Below are positions 34,657 through 42,180 of a stretch of DNA of 64,000 nt, piece by piece; position 1 is the stretch's first letter; every line of letters starts with the position of its first letter. The translations under genes were made by a program, and so were the position numbers. The DNA comes from UBA7985 sp965661545 (GTDB taxonomy: Bacteria; Pseudomonadota; Alphaproteobacteria; UBA7985). Below the pieces are notes generated by a model. It saw only the letters and a list, made by a program, of their open reading frames with translations, did no database searches and was not told the DNA's origin. The stretch is from the NCBI GenBank assembly GCA_965661545.1, contig CBFIEF010000002.1, forward strand, positions 62,001-126,000, written 5' to 3'.

Positions 34657-35364
34657 ATGACCAGCCTCGCCAATGACTCAAATCGCCGTCGGATCCTCCT
34701 CGTGGATGACGACCCCACCCTGCGCGAAACCCTCGCCGAGCAGTTGGGCTTTCATGAAGAATACACCGTCAGCGAAGCCGAGAACGGTTCCGAAGCGATG
34801 AAGCTTGCCGATGCTGACCACTTCGACGCAATTGTCTTGGATGTGGGCCTGCCGGATATGGATGGCCGCGATCTGTGCAAACTGATGCGCCGCCGGGGGC
34901 TGAAAGCGCCGATAATCATGCTGACCGGTCAGGACAGTGACGCCGACGCTATTCTCGGTCTGGACGCGGGCGCGAACGATTACATCACCAAGCCCTTCCG
35001 CTTTAACGTCTTCATGGCGCGTCTGCGGGCCCAGATGCGGACGCATGAGCAATCCGATGATGCCGTCTTCACCGTTGGACCGTACTCGTTCCACCCGGCT
35101 GCAAAAATGCTCACCACCAACGACAACGACCGCAAGATCCGCCTGACCGAGAAAGAAACGGCGATTTTGAAGTTCCTCTACCGCGCAGGCGGCAAGGTCG
35201 TTTCGCGAGATACGCTGCTGGATGAGGTTTGGGGCTACAACGCCGGGGTGAATACCCACACGCTGGAAACTCACGTGTACCGATTGCGTCAGAAGATCGA
35301 GCCAGACCCACAGCAAAACTCGATTTTGGTCACTGAACCGGGCGGCTACCGCCTCGCCATGTAG
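34657..35364 (+). CDS. OmpR-family response regulator (CenR-like)
   Basis: This 235-residue protein has a receiver domain (residues ~12-125; acidic pocket VDDD, phospho-acceptor Asp ~62 in VLDVGLPDMDG, Lys in ITKPF) and an OmpR/PhoB winged helix (~140-233) with LTEKETAILKFLYRAGGKVVS and HTLETHVYRLRQKIE. The sequence resembles the CenR group of alphaproteobacteria, which controls envelope genes; that identity is moderate and I give no symbol. I chose ATG 34657 because an AAAGGA site precedes it; the frame is open from 34636. No histidine kinase gene is next to it. Confidence 0.9.
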   Translation: MTSLANDSNRRRILLVDDDPTLRETLAEQLGFHEEYTVSEAENGSEAMKLADADHFDAIVLDVGLPDMDGRDLCKLMRRRGLKAPIIMLTGQDSDADAILGLDAGANDYITKPFRFNVFMARLRAQMRTHEQSDDAVFTVGPYSFHPAAKMLTTNDNDRKIRLTEKETAILKFLYRAGGKVVSRDTLLDEVWGYNAGVNTHTLETHVYRLRQKIEPDPQQNSILVTEPGGYRLAM

Positions 35365-35373
35365 CGCGATGGA

Positions 35374-35898
35374 TTAGACGGGTCTGGAGATCATCTCTGT
35401 CTTCAGTCCCGCGTCCAACTCCAAGGCCTGCGCATTGTCGAACGTGGCCAGTGAGATCGGGTGTCCTGCGGCGATATGGGCCTCGAACACTGCATTTGCT
35501 AAAGCGTAGAAGGTCTCGACCTTGCTTTCGATGCGCATGCTGGTGGCCGTGTCTGCCACGTGCAGAACAAACAAACCGCTTTTTCCCCGCGCCCCGCGCA
35601 GCAACGTACCCAAATAGTGCAAATCAGCGCGCCGAATGTCCTTGAGCGCCACCACCTTGTCGGGCACCAAAGCCGCTTGGCGGATCAATAAGCCGTCCGC
35701 ATCCAAGCGATAATTCACCGTATTCAGCCACAGGCTACGGGTGATCAGATAAGCGCTGCCCAGAAACCCCACGCCCGGTAAAATCGCCCAAAGCGAGGGG
35801 ATCAGTACTGCCGTCCACAGCCCCAGCAGTCCGGCCCCAACGCCGCCCAGCACCGCGTCACCGATCCAAGCCGTCCTTTGATAGCGCCCGTGGATCAC
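35374..35898 (-). CDS. PH-domain-like membrane protein (hypothetical)
   Basis: This 174-residue protein has two hydrophobic helices near the N-terminus (residues ~12-32 and ~36-55), followed by a soluble beta-rich part with NYRLDADGLLIRQAALVP and LKDIRRADLHYLG, resembling the bacterial PH-like (YdbS/YdbT type) layout. The function is unknown. It is the last gene of a minus-strand run, one base after xthA, and converges on the OmpR-type regulator gene with nine bases between stops. Confidence 0.65.
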   Translation of the reverse strand: MIHGRYQRTAWIGDAVLGGVGAGLLGLWTAVLIPSLWAILPGVGFLGSAYLITRSLWLNTVNYRLDADGLLIRQAALVPDKVVALKDIRRADLHYLGTLLRGARGKSGLFVLHVADTATSMRIESKVETFYALANAVFEAHIAAGHPISLATFDNAQALELDAGLKTEMISRPV

Positions 35899-35899
35899 C

Positions 35900-36694
35900 T
35901 CAGCCCGCCGTTACGTCGAGATCGAGGATTACGGGCGCGTGGTCCGATGGCTTTTCCCAGCCTCGGCTATCGCGAAAGACGGAGCCGCCGGTGATTTTGT
36001 CCGCGTGCGCTTGTTTGAGCCACAGATGATCCAGGCGCCATCCGAGATTCCGTTCAAACGCAGGCGGAAAGCGGTAGCCCCACCAAGAAAAAAGCGGGCC
36101 TTCGGGCTGCAGATGACGGCCTGTGTCGACCCATTCTCCGGCAGCGATGGCCTCCGCCATAATCGCGCGCTCACCATCGGAGTGACCGACCAAGCGACGG
36201 CATTTCTTGTGGTTGTGAACGTCCTCTTCACCCGGAGCGATGTTCAAATCGCCACCAGCAAGATGAAACCCGCCGCTGGCGAAAAAGGTTTTCATGTCTT
36301 CCATAAACGCGAGTTTGTGCGCGAATTTATCGTTGATTTCGACATCCGGCTTATCGCCGCCCGAAGGCACATAGAGGCTGGAGAGGCGCAAATCGCCGGC
36401 GCTGGTGGAAACCGTTGCGGATACGTGTCGTCCGTCGTCGATACCGCCTAACACAGCTTTACTGATGTCACCCAGCGCGTGTTTAGAGGCAATGGCGACG
36501 CCGTGCTTGCCTTTAAACCCATGCGCGGTGGTGTGCGGCATCCCAGCGGCAGCAAAGTCGTCCACGGGGAAAATCGACGCGTCCATCTTGATTTCCTGCA
36601 GCAGCAGGACGTCGGGTTGCAGGGTTTCGATGACCTGATTGACGTGCGCCGCACGCGCTCTCAAGCCGTTCACATTCCATGTCACAATTCTCAT
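35900..36694 (-). CDS. xthA: Exodeoxyribonuclease III (AP endonuclease)
   Basis: This 264-residue EEP-fold DNA repair nuclease cuts at abasic sites and removes 3' blocks. Catalytic motifs: WNVNGLRAR, LLQEIKMD (Glu metal ligand), YVPSGG, AGGDLNIAP (Asp-Asn), WRLDHLWL and SDHAPVI (Asp-His). Length is normal for the family. It lies between the amidotransferase gene (15 bases upstream) and the PH-like gene. Confidence 0.93.
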   Translation of the reverse strand: MRIVTWNVNGLRARAAHVNQVIETLQPDVLLLQEIKMDASIFPVDDFAAAGMPHTTAHGFKGKHGVAIASKHALGDISKAVLGGIDDGRHVSATVSTSAGDLRLSSLYVPSGGDKPDVEINDKFAHKLAFMEDMKTFFASGGFHLAGGDLNIAPGEEDVHNHKKCRRLVGHSDGERAIMAEAIAAGEWVDTGRHLQPEGPLFSWWGYRFPPAFERNLGWRLDHLWLKQAHADKITGGSVFRDSRGWEKPSDHAPVILDLDVTAG

Positions 36695-36709
36695 TGCGCG
36701 ACCCTAGCC

Positions 36710-37468
36710 TCAGCCGCTGCGAGCGTCCACACACGCGGCCACAAAAGCATCAAACAAGGCCACACTGACGGGGTTTTCCGGCAGCGCTTCGGGGTGCCAC
36801 TGGACGCCAAGGCAAAAGGCCGTTGCACGGTCGATCGACAAGGCTTCCACCAAGCCATCGCTGGCGGTCGCCTCCACCGTCACGCCCTGACCCACCCGGT
36901 CTACGCCTTGCAGGTGCAGGGAGTTGATAACGATAGGCGCGTCAGAATCCAGCGCTTGGGCGAGCGTCCCGCCAGGGGTCACGTCAACGCTCTGCCACGC
37001 ACCATATTTGATTTCAGGCACATGCGAGGTGGGGGAGCGGTGATCGATCCGGCCCGGCACTTCGTGCACCATCTGGTCCAGACTGCCACCAGTATAGACG
37101 TTCAGCTCCTGAAACCCGCGGCACAGGGCGAATACCGGTTTGCCTTGATCGATACAGCGATCCAGCAGACCCCAAGTACAGGCATCCCGGTGGGGGTCGA
37201 GCGGGTAACTTTTGGCGCTAATATCACCGTCATACCGATCTGGGTGCACGTTGCTCAGCGAGCCGGTCAGCAGCAAGCCGTCGATTTGCTCCATAATCGC
37301 GTCGAAAGGCGTTTGATCACCAAAATTCGGGATGGGAAACGGCAGAGCTGCGCGATCGAGCAGCGGTTGCATGTATTTTTGGCCAACGGCCAGCTCAAGA
37401 TACTCTGGCGTCTTTTCGTGCTTGGGTCGCGCGCAAGTCATGACCCCGATGACAGGACGGTGGCCCAT
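36710..37468 (-). CDS. Gamma-glutamyl-gamma-aminobutyrate hydrolase family amidase (PuuD-like)
   Basis: This 252-residue class I glutamine-amidotransferase-fold hydrolase has the nucleophilic Cys in ALCRGFQELNV and the catalytic His and Glu in GVQWHPEAL near the C-terminus. LLLTGSLSNVHPDRY is the family oxyanion region. PuuD-type enzymes cleave gamma-glutamyl-GABA in putrescine use; no other puu genes are near, so the substrate is not certain. Its start overlaps the lolA stop by one base. Confidence 0.88.
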   Translation of the reverse strand: MGHRPVIGVMTCARPKHEKTPEYLELAVGQKYMQPLLDRAALPFPIPNFGDQTPFDAIMEQIDGLLLTGSLSNVHPDRYDGDISAKSYPLDPHRDACTWGLLDRCIDQGKPVFALCRGFQELNVYTGGSLDQMVHEVPGRIDHRSPTSHVPEIKYGAWQSVDVTPGGTLAQALDSDAPIVINSLHLQGVDRVGQGVTVEATASDGLVEALSIDRATAFCLGVQWHPEALPENPVSVALFDAFVAACVDARSG

Positions 37469-38088
37469 CAGAACTTGGGGCGCTCGAACAGAGAATTAGC
37501 CAAAGGAACGCCGTAAGCCATGGATTCCAGCCGCACCGTCGTCCGCTCGCCCTTGTCGTCAATGACCTGCCACGCGCGCAGTTCCAGCGTGCGGGTATCC
37601 AACACAAGGATGAGCTGGCCCTGATTGGGGCTGCGACGATCTTGAATGGTCACAAGGACAGATTCCGCAACGCGCTCGATCTTCAGCACCTTCACACCAT
37701 TGGCCAGATCTGGATCTTCGTTCAGCAGGAACTTAAGCGGGGTCTGATTGATCTGGCGGTGAGCCGAGGTCTCGTCTTTGGTGTTGTACGTCCCGATAAA
37801 GCGGCCATCGGCGACCAACAACGCGGGGGACGGCTCGTCGTAGTCAAAGCGCATGCGGCGCGGTCGCGCGATGGAGATATCTCCACGCACGATTTGACCA
37901 GAATCGGAAATCTGCATGAACCGGCCTTTGGCCGTCGTGATCTTTTCGATCTGCGTTTCGACCTGATCCAGGAAAGCCGTCACTTGTTCTTGCGTGGTTT
38001 GGGATTGGGCGTGCACCGCCCCGGAAAGGCCAAAGCAGGATACAGCGACCGAAAAAAGAATCGCAGCGCGGGCAAGAAATCGGGTCAT
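37468..38088 (-). CDS. lolA: Outer-membrane lipoprotein carrier protein LolA
   Basis: This 206-residue periplasmic chaperone accepts lipoproteins from LolCDE and carries them to the outer membrane. A signal peptide is clear: basic MTRFLARAA, a hydrophobic core, then SGAVHAQS with cleavage after HA. The mature part has AKGRFMQISDSG, SIARPRRMRFDYD, LVADG and LNEDPDL, typical of LolA. I chose ATG 38088; a GTG at 38097 would add three residues. It is the first gene of the lolA-amidase-xthA-PH minus-strand run. Confidence 0.9.
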   Translation of the reverse strand: MTRFLARAAILFSVAVSCFGLSGAVHAQSQTTQEQVTAFLDQVETQIEKITTAKGRFMQISDSGQIVRGDISIARPRRMRFDYDEPSPALLVADGRFIGTYNTKDETSAHRQINQTPLKFLLNEDPDLANGVKVLKIERVAESVLVTIQDRRSPNQGQLILVLDTRTLELRAWQVIDDKGERTTVRLESMAYGVPLANSLFERPKF

Positions 38089-38350
38089 CAAGTACACTCG
38101 TCAGATTAGCGTTAGGATGCGATAAGCCAAAGCCATTCGCGGGCGCGAAAGATGTCAGCACTTAGGCCGCAAACTGAGGTCCGATTATGGCGTATTCACG
38201 ACTCCTTGTAACGAAAACAATCAAATCTATGCGATCTAAAGTGCGGAAAAACCCGCCTTTCCGGGAATGCGCACCTGCTTGACGCCGCACCGACTTGATC
38301 TCAGCGCCTAGGATCCGCATGTTAAGGGGATACAGGACAGGACGACCGCC

Positions 38351-38896
38351 ATGTTTATCCAAACAGAATCTACGCCCAACCCAGCAACGCTGAAGTTTCT
38401 GCCGGGCCTGACCGTTCTCAACGAAGGCTCTGCGCATTTCGATACGCGGGAAGAAGCTGCCATATCGCCGCTGGCTGAACGCTTATTTGAGGTCGAAGGC
38501 GTAACTGGTGTGTTCCTCGGGTCCGACTTTATTACCATTCACAAGAGCGATGACCGCGAATGGTTCCTAATCAAGCCGTCGATCCTTGGTTTGATCATGG
38601 AGCACTTTACCGCCGGTCGCCCCGTGATGCGTGAAGACAGCTCCACCGTAGAGTCCAGTGAAGAAGACAGCGAAGTGGTCACCCAGATTAAAGATCTGCT
38701 TGATACGCGCGTTCGGCCTGCGGTTGCGATGGACGGCGGAGACATTGTTTTCCATGAGTTCAAAGAGGGTACTGTTTTCCTTCACATGCGTGGCGCATGT
38801 GCGGGCTGCCCCTCTTCAACGGCGACCCTGAAAATGGGAATCGAAAACATGCTGAAGCATTATGTGCCAGAGGTACGGGAAGTGGCTGCCGTATAA
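38351..38896 (+). CDS. NifU/Nfu-type Fe-S cluster scaffold
   Basis: This 181-residue protein has an N-terminal Nfu_N domain (FIQTESTPNPATLKFLPG) and a C-terminal NifU domain (residues ~105-180) with the cluster-binding cysteines in RGACAGCPSS and MDGGDIVF upstream. It delivers 4Fe-4S clusters to client proteins. Such a client, MiaB, is encoded in this window, but any direct link is inference. The ~250 bases upstream hold no gene that I can support. Confidence 0.92.
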   Translation: MFIQTESTPNPATLKFLPGLTVLNEGSAHFDTREEAAISPLAERLFEVEGVTGVFLGSDFITIHKSDDREWFLIKPSILGLIMEHFTAGRPVMREDSSTVESSEEDSEVVTQIKDLLDTRVRPAVAMDGGDIVFHEFKEGTVFLHMRGACAGCPSSTATLKMGIENMLKHYVPEVREVAAV

Positions 38897-39042
38897 CCGG
38901 ACATTTCGCGACCAGATTTGGTCATGAAAGCCCCTTAAGCAGCACATAATCGTCATTCCGCCGTATTTGCATGGGAATTGCCTCGCTAAAGAATTAAGCA
39001 AGCGTGGCATTTTTAGCCATGAGATTTTGTGAGGGACTCGCT

Positions 39043-40416
39043 TTGCTGGGCCATTTTCGTTGCGCGACTGCTGTTTCAATTTGTTTTGCGCTGCTCGCTC
39101 TGGGAGCCTGCTCGTCGACGACCATGATCGACGATGACGAAGCCAGCAGCACCTTTAACCTTCAAGAAGCCCCTCTGCGCATTGCTGAAGGCCTCAAAGA
39201 GGCTGACCGCCGGGTTGAAGCTTTTCCGGATCAACTGAGCGAACGCTTTGCTTTTGATCAGGATCGTGCCGTCCAAGTTGACGGAGAAGGTTTTCAGGTT
39301 TCAGGCGATACGTTCAAGTACATCGTTGATGAATGGCTGCCCCAAGTGACCGGCAACCCGACGAAGGAAGAGGAAAAAGCAGCGGCGGCTGAAGCCGAAC
39401 GGCTGGCGCAAGTCGCCGCAACATCAACCACCGCCGCGGCTTCTTTCGCAACCGCCTCGTCGCAAATGACAACAGGCCCCCAGCCGATCGACTTGGGCAT
39501 GGCAACGCCGATGTCGTCCACGCAGATCTATCTCGCTGTGGGCCAAGTTGCCGCCGCGCCGGGCTACCTCAATTCGCCTGTGCTCAACAACTACGCGTCC
39601 ACACCTGTATCAACCGGTTCACAGATGCCTGCGGTGTCCAAAGCTGTGCCCGGCGGTTTGGAAGGGGTTGGCCGTTTCTTTGACCAGAACGGTTACACGC
39701 TGGATAAGATGCGTCGAGGCTCTTTGGTCCCGCCCGTGTTCGCACGCCGGATGCCGAACAATATGAACAACAGCGTGCCCATGAACAAAGACGTGTTCTT
39801 GCGCCTGATGCTGCCTTTGTCGCTCAAAGTTAACGCAGAAATTGCCGCGGAGCGCTCGACCATCGAACGCAGCGGCTATAATGGTCCGATCACAGGCGCC
39901 CCTGCGGCGGTAAAAACCATTGCGGCGAAGTACGATATACAGAGCAATACCACCAACTTGCTCCAGCGGGTTGATCTGTTGCCGATCAGCCTGATGCTGT
40001 CTCAAGCTGGCCTAGAAAGTGGCTGGGGAACGTCGCGCTACGTCCAGCAAGGCAACGCCTTGTTTGGACAGCGAGTTTGGGACGCGAGCCAGCCGGGCAT
40101 GACCCCGAGCGACCGAAGCGCAGACCAAAGCCACCGTGTTCGGACGTTTACCTCGCTGGAAGACTCGGTACGCAGCTACGCCAAGAACCTCAACACCAAT
40201 GCTGCCTATTTGGAAATGCGTCGGACACGAGCAACCTATCGTGCGTCGGGACGCACAGCCAGTGCCCGTGACCTGATTCCACACTTGAGCAGCTACAGCG
40301 AAGATCCGTCCTACTACTCAGGCACGATTACAACGATTGTGACAGACAACCGGTTGACCGATTTTGACCGCGCCCGCTTGTCGGGCGGTCAGCCGATGAA
40401 CCTGTATATCCAATAA
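39043..40416 (+). CDS. Glucosaminidase-domain (Bax-like) lipoprotein
   Basis: This protein of about 457 residues is likely a peptidoglycan hydrolase. It has a lipoprotein signal with lipobox LALGAC-S, so it should be membrane-anchored. An Ala/Glu/Thr-rich spacer follows. The C-terminal ~170 residues form a glucosaminidase domain: ISLMLSQAGLESGWGTSRYVQQGNALFGQ, with the catalytic Glu in LESGWG, then a long YAKNLNTNAAY helix and LSSYSEDPSYY. I prefer TTG 39043 because GAGGGA lies six bases upstream; ATG 39019 in the same frame has no such site. It has no close partner and starts a run with tsaB and rimI. Confidence 0.82.
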   Translation: MLGHFRCATAVSICFALLALGACSSTTMIDDDEASSTFNLQEAPLRIAEGLKEADRRVEAFPDQLSERFAFDQDRAVQVDGEGFQVSGDTFKYIVDEWLPQVTGNPTKEEEKAAAAEAERLAQVAATSTTAAASFATASSQMTTGPQPIDLGMATPMSSTQIYLAVGQVAAAPGYLNSPVLNNYASTPVSTGSQMPAVSKAVPGGLEGVGRFFDQNGYTLDKMRRGSLVPPVFARRMPNNMNNSVPMNKDVFLRLMLPLSLKVNAEIAAERSTIERSGYNGPITGAPAAVKTIAAKYDIQSNTTNLLQRVDLLPISLMLSQAGLESGWGTSRYVQQGNALFGQRVWDASQPGMTPSDRSADQSHRVRTFTSLEDSVRSYAKNLNTNAAYLEMRRTRATYRASGRTASARDLIPHLSSYSEDPSYYSGTITTIVTDNRLTDFDRARLSGGQPMNLYIQ

Positions 40417-40425
40417 GCGCACACG

Positions 40426-41064
40426 ATGCTTTCACTGGCTTTCGAATGCGCTGGACGAGGATTGAGTGTCGCGCTGGCGGAAGAAGGCCAGCTGATCGGA
40501 GTGACACAGCTTGACATGGATCGGGGTCAACCCGCCGCCCTGCTGCCTGCTTTGCACACTTTGCTCCATGACCACGGCAAAAGCCCGAGTGCGCTCGCGC
40601 GCATTGGTTGCACCCTTGGTCCGGGTGGTTTTACCGGTATTCGCCTGGGCATTGCCGCTGGCTTAGGATTGGCGCGCGCCACAAATGCAGCTTTTCACGG
40701 ATTCAATGCCTTTGATGTCTATACCCTGAATGAGGGTGATCGAAGGGGGCTGTGCATCGCCATTGAATCGCGCCGGGCCGAAGTTTTCGTGCGCGCCTTT
40801 GGCAAGAACGGAATGTCGCTGGAGTTGGCGGACGAAGTTCTGACCTCCGAGGCCATCCATGCGCGGATCACCGTTTCGCGGGTGATTGGCTCAGCCGCTG
40901 ACAAACTTGACCCCACGGCAATCAACGCTGAACCAGACATGGCAGCGCTGGCGACGTTTCTCTCGCAAGCATCCGAAGGCGACAGCTTGCTGGTGCAATC
41001 CTACAATCAAACGGTTCCCCTTTACTTACGCGCCCCAGAAATCGGCGGGGCAGCGAAGTCGTGA
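40426..41064 (+). CDS. tsaB: tRNA threonylcarbamoyladenosine biosynthesis protein TsaB
   Basis: This 212-residue actin-like-fold protein is the scaffold partner of TsaD/TsaE in making t6A37 in ANN-decoding tRNAs. It opens LSLAFECAGRGLSVAL, then has DHGKSPSALARIGCTLGPGGFTGIRLGIAAGLGLA, the TsaB hallmark. It overlaps rimI by 4 bases (GTGA), the common tsaB-rimI pair. Confidence 0.92.
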   Translation: MLSLAFECAGRGLSVALAEEGQLIGVTQLDMDRGQPAALLPALHTLLHDHGKSPSALARIGCTLGPGGFTGIRLGIAAGLGLARATNAAFHGFNAFDVYTLNEGDRRGLCIAIESRRAEVFVRAFGKNGMSLELADEVLTSEAIHARITVSRVIGSAADKLDPTAINAEPDMAALATFLSQASEGDSLLVQSYNQTVPLYLRAPEIGGAAKS

Positions 41065-41504
41065 GTCTGCTGGCCCTGACCCGCCATCATGCGCAAGCCA
41101 TGGCCGCACTGCACCAAGAAGCATTTGAGACGCCGTGGAGTGAACAGGATTTTAAGACTTTCCTCGATTTACCAACTTATCGCAGTTTCGGGTGGATGCA
41201 TGAAAAAGGCGAAATAGCCGGCTTTCTCCTATTTAATATAATCCCACCGGAAATAGAGCTATGTACGATCTGCATAAATCCACAGCATCGTCGCCATGGA
41301 TTAGCTCGGAATTTACTAGAGCAATCATTGAAAAGTATCAGCGACTGCGAGATATGCTTTCTTGAAGTAGCGGAAAGTAATAAAGGCGCTATTGCTTTAT
41401 ATTCAAATATTGGGTTTATGGCCGCTGGATTTAGGGAAAATTACTACAGGCGGCCTAATGGCTGTGTTGAGAACGCTGTTCTGATGAAACTTTCATTAGA
41501 GTAG
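41061..41504 (+). CDS. rimI: Ribosomal protein S18 alanine N-acetyltransferase (GNAT)
   Basis: This 147-residue GNAT-fold enzyme acetylates the N-terminus of ribosomal protein S18. The acetyl-CoA loop is HRRHGLARNLLEQ. EVAESNKGAIALYSNIGFM is the conserved helix/strand after it, and the Tyr-rich FRENYYRRPNG fits RimI. It starts with GTG 41061, overlapping tsaB. The first ~100 bases match neighbours in composition, but from about 41160 on the gene is much AT-richer (97 G+C in 240 bases at 41221-41460 by hand count) and uses TTA, ATA and AGG codons. The product still looks intact. Confidence 0.88.
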   Translation: MSLLALTRHHAQAMAALHQEAFETPWSEQDFKTFLDLPTYRSFGWMHEKGEIAGFLLFNIIPPEIELCTICINPQHRRHGLARNLLEQSLKSISDCEICFLEVAESNKGAIALYSNIGFMAAGFRENYYRRPNGCVENAVLMKLSLE

Positions 41505-41589
41505 AGCTTCGTTTTCTTGTCAGCTTGAGCAGTAGCTCTGATGGTATGCCGTCCTTGGCGCTAGAAATTGACCGAGTCACAACATTCAT

Positions 41590-41610
41590 GCTTGAAAAAA
41601 TCAAGCATAG
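41590..41610 (+). promoter_or_regulatory. Perfect inverted repeat upstream of mucR
   Basis: ATGCTTGA (41590-41597) and TCAAGCAT (41603-41610) are perfect arms around AAAAA, in the AT-rich gap between rimI and mucR. No T run follows, so it is not a standard terminator. A second small dyad, GGTA-TAAG-TACC, is at 41612-41623. Both lie within 90 bases of the mucR start. A role in mucR control is inferred. Confidence 0.5.
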
Positions 41611-41675
41611 GTATAAGTACCGACTATCAAATCTCGCCAATGCATTGTTGGTGTTTTTCTAGAAGGATTATTTTG

Positions 41676-42083
41676 GTGAAAGATAACGCCAACTCCGAGT
41701 TGCTTGCACTCACTGCAGACATCGTTGCGGCTCATGTTTCCAACAACTCCGTCGCCGTTGGTGATCTGCCCCGCATGATCGCTGAGGTTTATTCGACACT
41801 CGCGTCTGTTGAAGCGCCAGCTGCGGAGGAAGAAGAAGAACTGGTGCCAGCTGTTGCTATCCGTTCATCTGTTAAGCCGGATTACATTGTTTGCCTCGAA
41901 GACGGTAAAAAGCTGAAAATGCTTAAGCGTCACTTGAAGACTGCCTACAACATGACCCCTGAAGAGTACCGTCAGCGTTGGGGTTTGGCGTCTGACTACC
42001 CGATGGTTGCACCAAACTACGCGGCACAGCGCTCCAAGCTTGCCAAGGAAATTGGTTTGGGGACACGTCGCTCCAGCGACTAA
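41676..42083 (+). CDS. MucR/Ros family transcriptional regulator
   Basis: This 135-residue DNA-binding protein of the Ros/MucR type controls exopolysaccharide, motility or cell-cycle genes in alphaproteobacteria. The core is SVKPDYIVCLEDGKKLKMLK, then RHLKTAYNMTPEEYRQRWGL. In zinc-binding members the finger has two Cys and two His. Here the second Cys position is Asp and the later His is Tyr-like, so this is probably a zinc-less member. The N-terminal oligomerisation part and an acidic linker (EEEEEL) are present. I chose GTG 41676 because AGAAGGA lies at 41661-41667. A terminator follows. Confidence 0.88.
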   Translation: MKDNANSELLALTADIVAAHVSNNSVAVGDLPRMIAEVYSTLASVEAPAAEEEEELVPAVAIRSSVKPDYIVCLEDGKKLKMLKRHLKTAYNMTPEEYRQRWGLASDYPMVAPNYAAQRSKLAKEIGLGTRRSSD

Positions 42084-42107
42084 GCCTCTGGCCATAGAGT
42101 TTGATAG

Positions 42108-42145
42108 AACGGTCGCGGGTCTGATGCCCTGCGACCGTTTTTGTT
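42108..42145 (+). terminator. Intrinsic terminator of mucR
   Basis: AACGGTCGC (42108-42116) pairs perfectly with GCGACCGTT (42131-42139), with an inner GGG/CCC extension, followed by TTT-G-TTTTT. It lies 25 bases after the stop and separates mucR from miaB. Confidence 0.9.
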
Positions 42146-42180
42146 TTTCAGCAGGCAGAACTTGGTGATAACTAGCACGC

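Noticed and set aside
36479..37516. A 345-codon plus-strand frame opposite the amidotransferase and xthA genes
   Set aside because: It overlaps two convincing minus-strand genes and encodes no known motif.
38098..38350. A small gene (for example the minus-strand frame at 38162-38437) in the gap before the Nfu-type gene
   Set aside because: The frame runs into the start of the Nfu gene on the other strand and has no ribosome site or recognisable composition. I see nothing supportable in this gap.
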